Below, one piece after another: positions 53,087 to 64,000 of a DNA stretch of 64,000 nt; positions within the stretch are counted from its first letter, which is position 1, and every line of letters starts with the position of its first letter. The DNA comes from Archangium violaceum Cb vi76. GTDB taxonomy: Bacteria; Myxococcota; Myxococcia; Myxococcales; Myxococcaceae. Where the stretch lies: contig NZ_JPMI01000022.1 of NCBI RefSeq assembly GCF_000733295.1, positions 1 through 64,000 of the forward strand. Reading direction: 5' to 3'. A program made the translations under genes and the position numbers. A model generated the notes under the pieces. It had not been told where the DNA came from and did not search any database. It worked only from the letters and a program-made list of their open reading frames with translations.

Positions 53087-54166
53087 TCAGCGCGACTCGA
53101 GTGCCCGGCGGTAGGTGGCCAGGGTCCGTCTCGCACAGTCTTCCCAGTTGAAGAGCGCGGCACGCTCGCGGCCCTTCTCCGACAATTCGCGGCGCAGGGC
53201 ATCCTCCCGCAGTAGCTTCAGCGCCGTCTCCCGCCATGCGTTCGCGTCATCCGGCGGGAGCAGCAGCGCGGCATCGCCCACCACCTCCGGCAGCGACGTG
53301 GCCCGCGCCACCACCGCCGGTGTGCCGCAGGCCATGGCCTCCAGCGGCGGCAACCCGAAGCCCTCGTAGCGCGAGGGCATCAACAGCGCCGTCGCCGCCC
53401 CGTACAGGCGCGGCATATCGTCCTCGGGCAGGTCCGCCAGCTCGATCGTCGAGTCCGGGAAGCCCAACTCCCACACCGCGCCCTTGCCCGCCAGCAGCAC
53501 CATGGGCACCGGTAGCGACGGCGCGATCTCCGCCAGCATCCCCAGGTTCTTGAAGGCCTTCGTGTTGCCCACCGCGAGGAAGAAACGCGGCGGCAGCTTC
53601 CGGCGCTCGCGGAAGTCCTTCAGCTCCGACGCCGTGGGCGGCTGGTAGCGCGCGTCCACCCCGTTCGGAATCACCTGCAGCCGGTAGGGCGACAGGCCGA
53701 GCTCCCTCGCCAGCTCCGCGCGGGAGAACTCGGACACGGTGATGAGCGCCTTCGCCGTCTTCGCCCTCGGGCCCACCACCAGCTTGTAGTAGGCGCGCTG
53801 GCCCAGGCCGTACTCCGACGACAACACCAGGTGGTTGGCGTCGTGCAGCGTGGCCACCAGCCGCCCCGGCCACAGCGCGGGTACCGAGAAAGAAGTCGCG
53901 TGGAACAGCTCGGGCGCCAGCCGGACGAGCGAGGCGGCGAGCGCTGGTTGCTCCAACGGCGACAGGAAGCCCACCGGGCAGCGGTGCAGGGGGATGCGCG
54001 GCGTGAGCGCTCCCAGCCCCTCCGGCAGCCCCTCCGGGCCCGTCAGGCCGCTGAAGCTCAGGTCCGGCGCCAACTCCGGCAGCCGGCTCGCCAGTTCCAG
54101 CGCGTAACGCGCGATGCCGTGCAGCCGGCCACGCACCATCCGCAGGTCGATCAGGACGCTCGCCAC
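53087..54166 (-). CDS. Glycosyltransferase family 4 protein
   Basis: The 359-residue enzyme has the GT-B fold of family 4: N-terminal acceptor domain with RGRLHGIARYALELA and HATSFSVPAL, then the donor domain (about 190-340) with FFLAVGNTKAFKNLG and the E-x7-E region SRYEGFGLPPLEAMACGTP. It transfers a sugar from a nucleotide sugar to a lipid-linked or glycan acceptor at the inner face of the membrane. It starts 92 bases away from a divergent second GT4 gene, so the intergenic region probably holds both promoters. Its stop is 41 bases from the start of the Cys-patterned lipoprotein gene. Confidence 0.92.
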   Translation of the reverse strand: MASVLIDLRMVRGRLHGIARYALELASRLPELAPDLSFSGLTGPEGLPEGLGALTPRIPLHRCPVGFLSPLEQPALAASLVRLAPELFHATSFSVPALWPGRLVATLHDANHLVLSSEYGLGQRAYYKLVVGPRAKTAKALITVSEFSRAELARELGLSPYRLQVIPNGVDARYQPPTASELKDFRERRKLPPRFFLAVGNTKAFKNLGMLAEIAPSLPVPMVLLAGKGAVWELGFPDSTIELADLPEDDMPRLYGAATALLMPSRYEGFGLPPLEAMACGTPAVVARATSLPEVVGDAALLLPPDDANAWRETALKLLREDALRRELSEKGRERAALFNWEDCARRTLATYRRALESR

Positions 54167-54258
54167 GGAGGTGCCCCTACCACACGCGCGGACCCAAGTG
54201 GGGCGCTCGGTTGGCTGGTTGTCGGCAAGCGGGCCCGGCGGTGATACAAGGCCCGCCC

Positions 54259-55395
54259 GTGAAGGTCGCCCTCGTCCACGACTGGCTCGTCACCCAGCGC
54301 GGCGGTGAGCACGTGCTCGAGGCACTGTGCGAGCTGTTCCCGCAGGCGGATATCCATACCCTCGTGCACCGCCCCGGCGTCGTGCACCCGCGCATCGAGT
54401 CGCGGCCCATCCATACCTCCGTCCTCCAGCGCATTCCCCGCATCCACAAGCTCTACCGCCACTTCCTCCCCGTCCTCCCCCAGGTCATCGAGTCCATGCG
54501 CCTGGAGGGCTATGACCTCGTCATCTCCTCCAGCCACTGCGTGGCCAAGGGCATCCGCAAGCCGCCCGGGGCCAGGCACCTCGCCTACGTGCACGCGCCC
54601 ATGCGCTACATGTGGGATCTCTTCGACGACTACTTCGGGCCGGGCCGTGCCTCGCTGCCGGTGCGCGTGGCGGCGCACGCCGTCCGCCCGTACCTCCAGA
54701 AGTGGGACCGCGAGAGCACCGCCGGGGTGGACCGCATCCTCGTCAACAGCCAGCACATCGCCGGCAAGGTGCAGCGCTTCTGGGGCCGCGAGGCCGCCGT
54801 GGTCTACCCGCCCATCGCCCTGGACCGCTTCTGCCAGCACCCGCTCGAGGGGCTCGGCCAGGGCGGCTACTACCTGTGGCTCGGCGCTTTCGCTCCCTAC
54901 AAGCGGCTCGACATCGCCCTGGAGGCCTTCCGCCACCTGGAGGCCCCGCTCTGGGTCGTGGGCACCGGCCAGGAGGCGGCGAAGCTCACCTCGGGGCCGC
55001 TGCCCTCGCACATCCGCTTCCTCGGCTCCGTGCCCAACGAGGCGCTCGCCGGCCTCTACCGCGACGCGCGCGCCCTCATCTTCACCCCCGAGGAGGACTT
55101 CGGCATCGTCCCCCTGGAGGCCCAGGCCTGTGGCCGCCCCGTCATCGCCTACGGGCGGGGTGGGGCGCTGGAGACCGTCAGCCCCCGCACGGGCCTCTTC
55201 TTCGACGAGCAGACGCCCGACGCCCTGGTGGAGGCCGTGCGCCGCTTCGAGCAGTGGGAGCCCGCCTTCCAGCCCGCCGATGCCCGCGCCCAGGCCGAGC
55301 GCTTCAGCCGCGCCACCTTCCTGCGCTCGGTACAGGCCGAGGTGGACGCGCTGATGGCTCCCTCCGCCCCCGTCCGCCGGGCCGCCGTTCCCTGA
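54259..55395 (+). CDS. Glycosyltransferase family 4 protein (divergent)
   Basis: GTG 54259 (preceded by AAGG) is chosen; an upstream ATG at 54211 would only add 16 poor residues. The 378-residue protein begins VKVALVHDWLVTQRGGEHVLEAL, a typical family-4 glycine-rich loop, and has the donor-site motifs YLWLGAFAPYKRLDIALEA and FTPEEDFGIVPLEAQACGRP. It probably adds a mannose- or similar-type sugar during assembly of an exopolysaccharide or O-antigen, since a polyprenyl glycosylphosphotransferase gene follows 231 bases downstream. The acceptor is unknown. Confidence 0.92.
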   Translation: MKVALVHDWLVTQRGGEHVLEALCELFPQADIHTLVHRPGVVHPRIESRPIHTSVLQRIPRIHKLYRHFLPVLPQVIESMRLEGYDLVISSSHCVAKGIRKPPGARHLAYVHAPMRYMWDLFDDYFGPGRASLPVRVAAHAVRPYLQKWDRESTAGVDRILVNSQHIAGKVQRFWGREAAVVYPPIALDRFCQHPLEGLGQGGYYLWLGAFAPYKRLDIALEAFRHLEAPLWVVGTGQEAAKLTSGPLPSHIRFLGSVPNEALAGLYRDARALIFTPEEDFGIVPLEAQACGRPVIAYGRGGALETVSPRTGLFFDEQTPDALVEAVRRFEQWEPAFQPADARAQAERFSRATFLRSVQAEVDALMAPSAPVRRAAVP

Positions 55396-55626
55396 GAGCC
55401 CTGACACCGGTGTCCTGGTGGGTGTCTTTTCCGAGGGTCCCGCCCCCGGCTCCGGGGCTCGCACCGTTGGCCACAAGCCCGGGCAACCCCTTGGATTCCG
55501 GGCGCTTTTCATGGTAGGAGCCCACCCGGCCGCATGGGGTGTCCGCTACGGGACGGCTCGTGGGTGCGGGGTGCGACGATTGCAGGTCGCGGCCGAGCGT
55601 TTTGCAGGCCACAGAAGGAGGCCCGC

Positions 55627-57021
55627 GTGTTCAACCGGTTCCAGCGCTTCTATACGTCCATCAAGGTCGCCGCCGACGTGGTGATGCTGACATTGGCGTT
55701 CGCGCTCGCCTACGTCAGCCGCTTCGAGGGCCCCATCCCCGTCTACTACGGCCTGCCCGCCGTGCAGGAGACGCTGCTGTCGCTGGCGACGGTGCTCATC
55801 GTCTTCCCCGTCACCTACCGGCAGGCGCGGCTGTACGCCACCAACCGGGCGCGCACGCACATCGGCGAGGTCTTCGAGGTCTTCAAGGCCACCATCATGG
55901 CCACGCTCATCGTGGTGGCCCTCACGTACTTCACCCGTGAGCGCTACTCGCGTCTGATGCTGGCCTTCTTCGCCACCTACTCGTTCGTGGGCGTGTCCGC
56001 GGTGCGGCTGGTGCTGCGCGCGGTGCTCAACGAGGTGCGCCGGCGCGGCTTCAACCTCAAGTCCATCCTGGTCATCGGCGCGGGAGACCTGGGCCAGCGC
56101 GTCATCGAGACGGTCGAGGGCCACAAGGAGCTGGGCTTCCGCGTGGCCGGCGTGCTCACGCTGCGCCCCGAGAAGGTGGGCCAGCAGGTGCGCGGCGTGC
56201 CCGTGCTGGGGCTCGTCAAGGACGTGGACGCCGTGCTGGATGCGCACCCGGTGGACCAGGTCATCATCGCCGTGCCGCTCGAGGAGCAGGCCGCCGTCAA
56301 GCCGCTCATGGAGCAGCTGGCGCTGCGCACCGTGGACGTGAAGGTGGTGCCGGACCTCTACCAGTACGTCACCCTGTACGGCGGGCTCGAGGAGTTCGGC
56401 GGGCTGCCCATCATCAGCCTCCAGGGCGATCCCATGTCCGGCTGGAACATGGTGGCCAAGCGCGTCTTCGACATCCTCTTCGCGCTGGTGGCCATCGCCG
56501 TGAGCGCGCCCATCATGCTGGCCGTGGCCATCGCCGTGAAGCTCACCAGCCGCGGGCCCCTGCTCTATGCCCAGGAGCGCATGGGCCTGGATGGCGACAC
56601 GTTCCACATCCTCAAGTTCCGCACCATGCGCGTGGACGCCGAGTCCTCCGGCGCCATGATGGCCAGCAAGGACGACCCCCGGCGCACGCCCATTGGCACC
56701 TTCCTGCGCAAGTACTCGCTCGACGAGCTGCCCCAGTTCTTCAACGTGCTGGTGGGCGACATGAGCCTCGTGGGTCCGCGCCCCGAGCGGCCCGTGTTCA
56801 TCGAGGAGTTCAAGAAGCAGATTCCCCGCTACCACCTGCGCCACAAGGTCAAGGCCGGCATCACCGGCTGGGCGCAGATCAACGGCCTGCGCGGGCAGAC
56901 GTCCATCCAGAAGCGGATTGAGTACGACCTGTACTACATCGAGAACTGGTCGCTGCTGATGGACTTGAAGATTCTCATCCGCACTGCACTGGGCGGCTTC
57001 CTGTCGAAGAACGCCTACTAG
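55627..57021 (+). CDS. Polyprenyl glycosylphosphotransferase (initiating sugar transferase)
   Basis: GTG 55627 has AAGGAGG six bases upstream. The 464-residue membrane enzyme has four N-terminal helices (about 12-130), a CoA-binding-like domain (about 145-250, ILVIGAGDLGQRVIETVEG), a further helix (VFDILFALVAIAVSAPIML) and the bacterial sugar-transferase domain with KFRTMRVDAE, LDELPQFFNVLVGDMSLVGP and ITGWAQINGLRGQTS. It transfers a sugar 1-phosphate (often glucose) to undecaprenyl phosphate, starting polysaccharide synthesis (WcaJ/EpsZ-type). No flippase, polymerase or exporter lies in the window, so the rest of the pathway is elsewhere. Confidence 0.94.
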   Translation: MFNRFQRFYTSIKVAADVVMLTLAFALAYVSRFEGPIPVYYGLPAVQETLLSLATVLIVFPVTYRQARLYATNRARTHIGEVFEVFKATIMATLIVVALTYFTRERYSRLMLAFFATYSFVGVSAVRLVLRAVLNEVRRRGFNLKSILVIGAGDLGQRVIETVEGHKELGFRVAGVLTLRPEKVGQQVRGVPVLGLVKDVDAVLDAHPVDQVIIAVPLEEQAAVKPLMEQLALRTVDVKVVPDLYQYVTLYGGLEEFGGLPIISLQGDPMSGWNMVAKRVFDILFALVAIAVSAPIMLAVAIAVKLTSRGPLLYAQERMGLDGDTFHILKFRTMRVDAESSGAMMASKDDPRRTPIGTFLRKYSLDELPQFFNVLVGDMSLVGPRPERPVFIEEFKKQIPRYHLRHKVKAGITGWAQINGLRGQTSIQKRIEYDLYYIENWSLLMDLKILIRTALGGFLSKNAY

Positions 57022-57116
57022 CTCGCAGAGCGTCCGGGCGGGTGTGTGGGCTGCCGCACGCCCGGAGCCGAGACTCCTGCGCTCCCGGTCGCGGACCGGT
57101 CTAGTATCCGGGGCGC

Positions 57117-60100
57117 ATGGCTGAACAACAGCTCGGAGCGCATCTGGTCCGCAAGGGCCTCATCACGCAGGCTCAGCTCGATGAGGCGCTGAAGTCACAA
57201 CTCATCTACGGCGGCAGCCTGGGCACCAACCTGGTCGAGCTGGGAGTGCTCGACCTGGGCGTGTTGGGGCAGGCTCTGTCGGACACGTACCACTTCCCGC
57301 TCGCGCAGGACGCGGAGCTGGAGGCGGCGACGGCCGAGACGATCGCGCTGCTCAAGCCCGAGCAGGTGCGCAACCACCTGGCGTTCCCGCTGGCCCTCGA
57401 GGGCCGCCGCCTGCGCGTGGCCATGGTGAATCCGCAGGATCCCAAGCACGTGGACGCGCTCGGCTTCGCCACGGGCATGCGCATCGTGCCGGCGATCCTC
57501 CCGGAGCTGCGCCTCTTCGACTTGCTGGAGAAGCGCTACGGCATCCCCAAGCCGTCACGTCCCGTGCGTCCGGGTCAGCCCAAGCCCGCGGTGGGGCAGG
57601 GGGCTCCCGTCGCGCAGCGGCCCGCGCCGTTGTCCGCGCAGGCTCCTGCCTCGGCCCAGCCGGCTCCGGCCGCCGCCGCGCGGCCCGTGGCCCCGGGTGC
57701 TTCGGCTCCTGCCGCGCCAGGTGCGCCGCAGCCTCCCGCTGCCGGTGCTCCGGGCGCGGTGGCCGCCGCTCCGCGTCCCGCGGGCGCTCCGCCCGTGGCC
57801 GCCGCTCCGGGTACCAATCCTGGGATGAATCCCCAGGCTCAGCCTCCGACGGCGGCTGTCGCGGGCCAGCCCCCGGGCGCGCGGCCGACGCCCGCGGCTC
57901 CCGCTGGGGCCCCAGGTGTTGCCGCGAAGCCCGCTTCCGCTCCGGTGCCGGGCGCGCCCGGTGCCGCCGTGGCTCCGAGGCCTCCGGCACCCGTGGGTGG
58001 GGCTCCGGTACCCGGGGCTCCTGGGAGTGTTCCGGCCGGGGCCGCGGCGCCTCGTCCACCCGTTTCGCCTGGCGCGCCGGGGAGTGCTCCGGCTGGCGCC
58101 GCTTCCGCTCAGCCTTCCACGGCGGCGCCTGTCGCTGGGCCGGGTGCTCCCGCCGGAGCCGCGTCTCCGCAGGCCGCTGTCGCGCCGAGGCCTCCTGGGG
58201 CGCCGGGAGCGCCAGGGGCTCCGCCCTCCGCGGCCGTGCCTCCGCGTCCTGCTCCCGTGGGCGTGCCTGGGGCACCTGGCGCGCCGGGTGCCGCCGCGGC
58301 ACCTGTCGGAGCAGCGCATCAGCCCGGTGTGGCGAAGCCGCCCGCGGGACTGGCGCCCTCGACGCCTCCCGCGCCGGGTACACCGGTGGCCGCGAAGCCC
58401 GCGGGAGCAGCTCCGAGCGTTGCTGGCCCCGCGCAGCCTGGGCAGAACCTGCCTCCGGGAATGATGCCTCGCGGTGCTCCGGGGACGTCTCAGCCGGGAG
58501 CCACGGGCGCCGCCGCGCCCGCTCCGGGCTCGAGCGTGGGTCCGGTTCCGCCGCAGGCCGTGCGTCCTCCGGCTCCTGGGGCGTCGCCCGCTCCCGCTGG
58601 TGCTCAGGTTCCTCCTGGCTCGCCCGCCGTGGCGCGTCCTCCCGTGGGTGCTCCACCTCCGGGTGCCGCGCCTCGTCCCGCGCCCGTGGGAGCGCCGCTC
58701 CCGGGGAGTCCTGCTCCCGCGCCGGCACAGGGTGGGGCAGTGCCTCCCGCTGGAGCTTCTCCGGCCACGACTCCCTCCGCGATGGCTCCCTCGGCCCCTG
58801 CGCCTGCTCCGGGCGTGGGTGTGTCGGCTCAGCCCGTGCCCGCTCCCAAGCCTGCGGCTCCGGGTGTGGCGGCTCCGCAGCCCGCGCGTGCTCCCGTGCC
58901 GCAGCCCGCATCCGTGGCGCCTCGGGCTCCGGCCGCTCCCGTGCCCGCCGCGCCGCAGGCCGCACCCACTGCTCCGCAGGCCGCGACGCCTGGAGGTTCT
59001 CCGTTCGCTCCGATTCCGGGGCCGGTCCAGAGCACGCCTTCCGCTCAGCCAGCGCCCGCCGCTCCCGTGCCGGAAGCCAGGCCCGTGGCGGCTTCTCCGG
59101 ACATCGCTCGCAAGCCCGAGGTGCCCTCCACGCCAGCGGTGGTGGTGGCTCTTCCGGTGGCTTCGGCTCCTGCCTCCGCACAGGCCCCGGCTTTTTCGGC
59201 TCCGCCTTCTACCCAGACCATTTCCTTCCCCGTCACGCTCAAGGACGCGCCTTTCCCATCGCTGGATGCCGAGCCCGAGCTGGAGGGCACGGCTCCCCTG
59301 ATGGAGGAGGCGGCCCCCGCTGCTCCCGCCAAGGCGCCCGCCGCACCCCAGGCCAGCGCGCAGCCGTCTCCGAAGATCGAGTCCGCGCCCATCGCTCCGC
59401 CTCCCGCGCAGGAGCCGAAGAAGGCGGAGCCCGTGGCCGAGGCGCCTGTCGCGGTGCCTCCTTCCAGTCCGCCTGCTCCGGCACGTGAGGCCCTCGCGGC
59501 CAGCCCGGTGGTGCCCGCACCCATCACGGCCCCGGCCCCCGCGGCCCCCGCGGCCCCCGAGCGCAGGCCCAGGACCCTTGCCGTGCAGCCCGTTGAGCTG
59601 CCCTCGGAGCCTGTTGGGGACATCCAGGTGTCGTCTCACCTGGAGCTCATGGACTGGCGCCAGACGGAGACGGCGGAAGCCGGGTCGGGTACCGAGTCCT
59701 CGCCTCCCTGGACCCGGCGGGCCATCGAGGTGGACTTCTCGTCGGAGGAGGCAAGCCCCACCGAGGCCGGTGTCTCCGATGCGGACGGGGAGGTTCCCCT
59801 GGCGTCGGTGCACGAGTTCATCCCGACCTGGGATCCCTCGGCCGAGCCGCCCCCCGCGGAGCCGGAAGCGGCTGTGCCACCCGAGGAGGGCTTCGCCGGG
59901 TGGGACGATGGGACGGGCGCGTCGGCGGCCACTCCGGCTGAGGCCTCGGAGCGCATCAAGCTGGTGCAGTTCCAGGAGTCGCTCGATGCCCTGCGGCAGG
60001 CGACGACTCGGGGCGAGCTGGGCAAGGTGCTGCTGGACTACTGCCAGGGCCGCTTCCCGCGAGGCTTCCTGCTGGGCGAGACGTTCGGCTACGCCCGTGT

Positions 60101-60437
60101 GGGCCGTGCGTACGGCCCGGGCAGCGACAAGTACGAGGTCTCGGCGTTGCAGGTGGACCTCGAGGCGCCCTCGCTGCTGGCCATGGCCGCGGCGGGGGGG
60201 AGGGCCGTCGTCTCCAGCGTGCCGGAGAGTCCGATGGACGAGCAGCTCTTCGCCGCGCTGGGCGAGTCGTTCTCGCACCTGATGGCCGCGCCCATCCGTT
60301 TGAAGCAGCGCACGGTGGGCTTCGTCGTCCTCGACAGCGGGCCCTCTCCGTTCGGCGCAGAGGAGCTCGATGAGCTGGAGCAACTCCTCTCGGCGGCCTC
60401 CGAGGCCTACGGCCGGTTGCACGACGTCTCGTCTTGA
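57117..60437 (+). CDS. MshEN-like/GAF-like protein with very long Pro/Ala-rich linker
   Basis: The 1106-residue protein starts at ATG 57117. The N-terminus (about 1-145) resembles an MshEN/GspE-N domain: LGAHLVRKGLITQAQLDEAL and a second LGTNLVELGVLDLG copy. In c-di-GMP-binding MshEN domains an Arg opens each motif, while here Gln and Ser occupy those places, so ligand binding may be lost. About 640 residues of Pro/Ala/Gly sequence (about 150-790) and an acidic stretch follow. The last 160 residues resemble a GAF or related sensory domain (RFPRGFLLGETFGYARVG, then GFVVLDSGPSPFGAEELDEL). No ATPase domain is present, so it is not a secretion ATPase. The ATP-grasp gene overlaps its stop (TTGA). 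Confidence 0.8.
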   Translation: MAEQQLGAHLVRKGLITQAQLDEALKSQLIYGGSLGTNLVELGVLDLGVLGQALSDTYHFPLAQDAELEAATAETIALLKPEQVRNHLAFPLALEGRRLRVAMVNPQDPKHVDALGFATGMRIVPAILPELRLFDLLEKRYGIPKPSRPVRPGQPKPAVGQGAPVAQRPAPLSAQAPASAQPAPAAAARPVAPGASAPAAPGAPQPPAAGAPGAVAAAPRPAGAPPVAAAPGTNPGMNPQAQPPTAAVAGQPPGARPTPAAPAGAPGVAAKPASAPVPGAPGAAVAPRPPAPVGGAPVPGAPGSVPAGAAAPRPPVSPGAPGSAPAGAASAQPSTAAPVAGPGAPAGAASPQAAVAPRPPGAPGAPGAPPSAAVPPRPAPVGVPGAPGAPGAAAAPVGAAHQPGVAKPPAGLAPSTPPAPGTPVAAKPAGAAPSVAGPAQPGQNLPPGMMPRGAPGTSQPGATGAAAPAPGSSVGPVPPQAVRPPAPGASPAPAGAQVPPGSPAVARPPVGAPPPGAAPRPAPVGAPLPGSPAPAPAQGGAVPPAGASPATTPSAMAPSAPAPAPGVGVSAQPVPAPKPAAPGVAAPQPARAPVPQPASVAPRAPAAPVPAAPQAAPTAPQAATPGGSPFAPIPGPVQSTPSAQPAPAAPVPEARPVAASPDIARKPEVPSTPAVVVALPVASAPASAQAPAFSAPPSTQTISFPVTLKDAPFPSLDAEPELEGTAPLMEEAAPAAPAKAPAAPQASAQPSPKIESAPIAPPPAQEPKKAEPVAEAPVAVPPSSPPAPAREALAASPVVPAPITAPAPAAPAAPERRPRTLAVQPVELPSEPVGDIQVSSHLELMDWRQTETAEAGSGTESSPPWTRRAIEVDFSSEEASPTEAGVSDADGEVPLASVHEFIPTWDPSAEPPPAEPEAAVPPEEGFAGWDDGTGASAATPAEASERIKLVQFQESLDALRQATTRGELGKVLLDYCQGRFPRGFLLGETFGYARVGRAYGPGSDKYEVSALQVDLEAPSLLAMAAAGGRAVVSSVPESPMDEQLFAALGESFSHLMAAPIRLKQRTVGFVVLDSGPSPFGAEELDELEQLLSAASEAYGRLHDVSS

Positions 60438-61234
60438 TATCGGGGGCATTCGTGCCCGTCCTGCTGCTCTCGCCGCGCTTCAGTGATGATTCGATTGCGC
60501 TCGCCACGGAGGCTTCGGGCCTCTCGTGGCGCGTGCACCGGCTTCATGATCGGCGTCCTCCCTCCCGGTTGGCCGAGGAGTACCTCGTCTTCTATGGCGA
60601 GTCGTTGCTCGCGGATACCGTCGGGAAGGCGCTGGGGCTGGCGCTGATCGAGCCCGCCGCTGACACGCTGTCCCAGTTGCCTGCGGAGCATGTGCGCAGG
60701 GACGTGCGTTTCACCACGCTCGGCGAGGCCCGGAGTGAGCGGTTCCCGCGCTTCGTCAAACCGGCGGATGAGAAGCAGTTCCGAGCGGCGGTGTATGGCT
60801 CGGCCTTGGAGCTTCCCGGTTCGGAGATTCTCGAGGACAGCCTGCCCGTGCTGACGGCCGAGCCCGTGCGCTGGCTCGACGAGTACCGCTGCTTCGTGCT
60901 CGAGGGCCAGGTCGTGACCGCGAGCCCCTACGCCTGGATGGGCGAGCGCGAGGAACTCTCACGGGCTGGGTTTGATCTGGATGCAGCGAGGGTCTTTGCC
61001 TCGGATGTGCTCACGAGGGCAGGGGAGTTGTTTCCGCCTGCGGTTGTCCTCGACGTGGGCCGCATTGAGTCTCGTGGGTGGGCCGTGGTCGAACTGAACC
61101 CCGCCTGGAGCTCGGGCCTGTATGCGTGTGACCCGGCCGGAGTGCTGAGGGTACTCCAGCGCGCCTCGGGGACTCAGCGGACATCCGCGTCCCGTGACGC
61201 ACGGTGGCTGCGCCCACTGCCCGATATCGAGTGA
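60434..61234 (+). CDS. ATP-grasp protein, R2K-like clade
   Basis: The protein starts at TTG 60434, overlapping the stop of the MshEN gene (TTGA), or at GTG 60452. The 266 residues fit a small ATP-grasp enzyme of the R2K clade: FPRFVKPADEKQFRAAVYG with the paired Lys, a central EYRCFVLEGQVV strand pair and the metal-binding end VVLDVGRIESRGWAVVELNPAWSS (Asp, Glu, Asn). Such enzymes ligate an acid to an amine or amide with ATP, but the substrate is unknown here. The coupling with the preceding gene suggests modification of that protein or a shared pathway (inference). A terminator-like hairpin follows. Confidence 0.82.
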   Translation: MISGAFVPVLLLSPRFSDDSIALATEASGLSWRVHRLHDRRPPSRLAEEYLVFYGESLLADTVGKALGLALIEPAADTLSQLPAEHVRRDVRFTTLGEARSERFPRFVKPADEKQFRAAVYGSALELPGSEILEDSLPVLTAEPVRWLDEYRCFVLEGQVVTASPYAWMGEREELSRAGFDLDAARVFASDVLTRAGELFPPAVVLDVGRIESRGWAVVELNPAWSSGLYACDPAGVLRVLQRASGTQRTSASRDARWLRPLPDIE

Positions 61235-61244
61235 TGACGAAAAA

Positions 61245-61277
61245 GGCCCCGGTACGTGTGTACCGGAGCCTCTTTGC
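61245..61277 (+). terminator. Intrinsic-type terminator after the ATP-grasp gene
   Basis: GGCCCCGGTAC (61245-61255) and GTACCGGAGCC (61260-61270) pair over 11 bases with one weak pair around a four-base loop, followed by TCTTTGCTTC. Five A precede the stem, so it could act in both directions for the convergent nrdJ gene. Confidence 0.7.
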
Positions 61278-61307
61278 TTCACGGATTCATGTCTGGGTTT
61301 CGCGTAG

Positions 61308-61343
61308 ACCCTCACCCCGTCCCTCTCCCAGAGGGAGAGGGGA
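61308..61343. repeat. Dispersed palindromic repeat, copy A
   Basis: ACCCTCACCCCGTCCCTCTC and then CCAGAGGGAGAGGGGA; the stem CCCTCTCCC/GGGAGAGGG is evident. The same unit occurs 62 bases downstream and, inverted, at 50374-50408. It lies in the convergent gap before nrdJ. Confidence 0.85.
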
Positions 61344-61369
61344 GTGGGTTGAACCCGAGTATTTCCGGC

Positions 61370-61405
61370 ACCCTCACCCCGTCCCTCTCCCGAGGGGAGA
61401 GGGGA
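61370..61405. repeat. Dispersed palindromic repeat, copy B
   Basis: ACCCTCACCCCGTCCCTCTC and then CCGAGGGGAGAGGGGA, one direct copy after copy A with a 62-base period. It ends about 16 bases before the nrdJ stop. Confidence 0.85.
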
Positions 61406-61421
61406 TATTGGGGCTACGGGC

Positions 61422-64000
<2,579 letters not shown>

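Noticed and set aside
55578-55594. A GG-N10-GC sigma-54-like site before the glycosylphosphotransferase
   Set aside because: The invariant dinucleotides are present, but most other consensus bases differ (GGGGTGCG and TTGCA); chance is likely in this GC content.
59401-59600. Pro/Ala repeats of the MshEN protein as a collagen-like G-X-Y domain
   Set aside because: Glycine spacing is irregular, so no G-X-Y triplet repeat is sustained.
57555-60449. Long antisense frame opposite the Pro/Ala-rich linker
   Set aside because: Pro/Ala codons read backwards give Gly/Arg/Ser-rich nonsense; no support beyond length.

Overview
The window is very GC-rich, with GTG and TTG starts, dense overlapping operons and strong third-position GC. 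It carries five Hanks-type Ser/Thr kinases, several elaborate histidine kinases, sigma-54 activator machinery, proline/alanine-rich modular proteins and a B12-dependent ribonucleotide reductase. This points to a myxobacterium, most likely of the Cystobacterineae (Myxococcus/Archangium/Cystobacter type). The assignment comes from gene style and remembered family relationships, not from a database search.

Layout. 1-333: a decayed remnant of a DUF1624-type membrane acyltransferase gene. 4833-347 (minus): a secreted von Willebrand A (YfbK-type) protein whose reading frame is split at a seven-base homopolymer, followed by a histidine kinase and an OmpR-type regulator. 5097-12460 (plus): a MacAB-like efflux operon (HlyD adaptor, ATPase, duplicated permease) with its own NtrC-type activator and NtrB/NtrY-like kinase, preceded by two sigma-54 promoter-like elements. 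21175-12509 (minus): thiD, a MATE transporter, two paralogous GAF histidine kinases with no regulator, a dead redoxin, a small hypothetical protein and a membrane-anchored Ser/Thr kinase. 24577-21654 (minus): a phospholipid-flavoured group (small coiled-coil protein, acyltransferase, epimerase-like protein, phosphatidylserine synthase) with a good sigma-54 promoter at its head. 24847-32334 (plus): an ASH-repeat/vWA lipoprotein, a small hypothetical protein, and two tandem Ser/Thr kinases with PEGA tails. 32499-33566: a MerR-like regulator and a cysteine-bearing sigma-region-4 protein. 33675-43285: one tightly packed operon joining purine synthesis (purH, purD), a zinc-ribbon/TPR membrane protein, the LptFG lipopolysaccharide exporter permeases and an O-antigen ligase-like protein. 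43358-50404: a repeat-bearing Ser/Thr kinase, two secreted proteins, an XRE regulator, a stand-alone receiver and a GIY-YIG/UVR nuclease. 53045-50415 (minus): a less GC-rich, overlapping trio (Cys-patterned lipoprotein, duplicated-domain protein, AlkC-like glycosylase). 54166-57021: two glycosyltransferases and a polyprenyl glycosylphosphotransferase. 57117-61234: a degenerate MshEN/GAF protein with a huge Pro/Ala linker and an R2K-type ATP-grasp protein. 64000-61422 (minus): nrdJ, cut by the window edge.

Taken together the region is rich in envelope functions (efflux, phospholipid and LPS assembly, polysaccharide initiation, lipoproteins) under layered control by kinases, sigma-54 and one-component regulators. 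No gap longer than 300 bases lacks a gene. I saw no rRNA, tRNA, CRISPR array, insertion sequence or phage genes.
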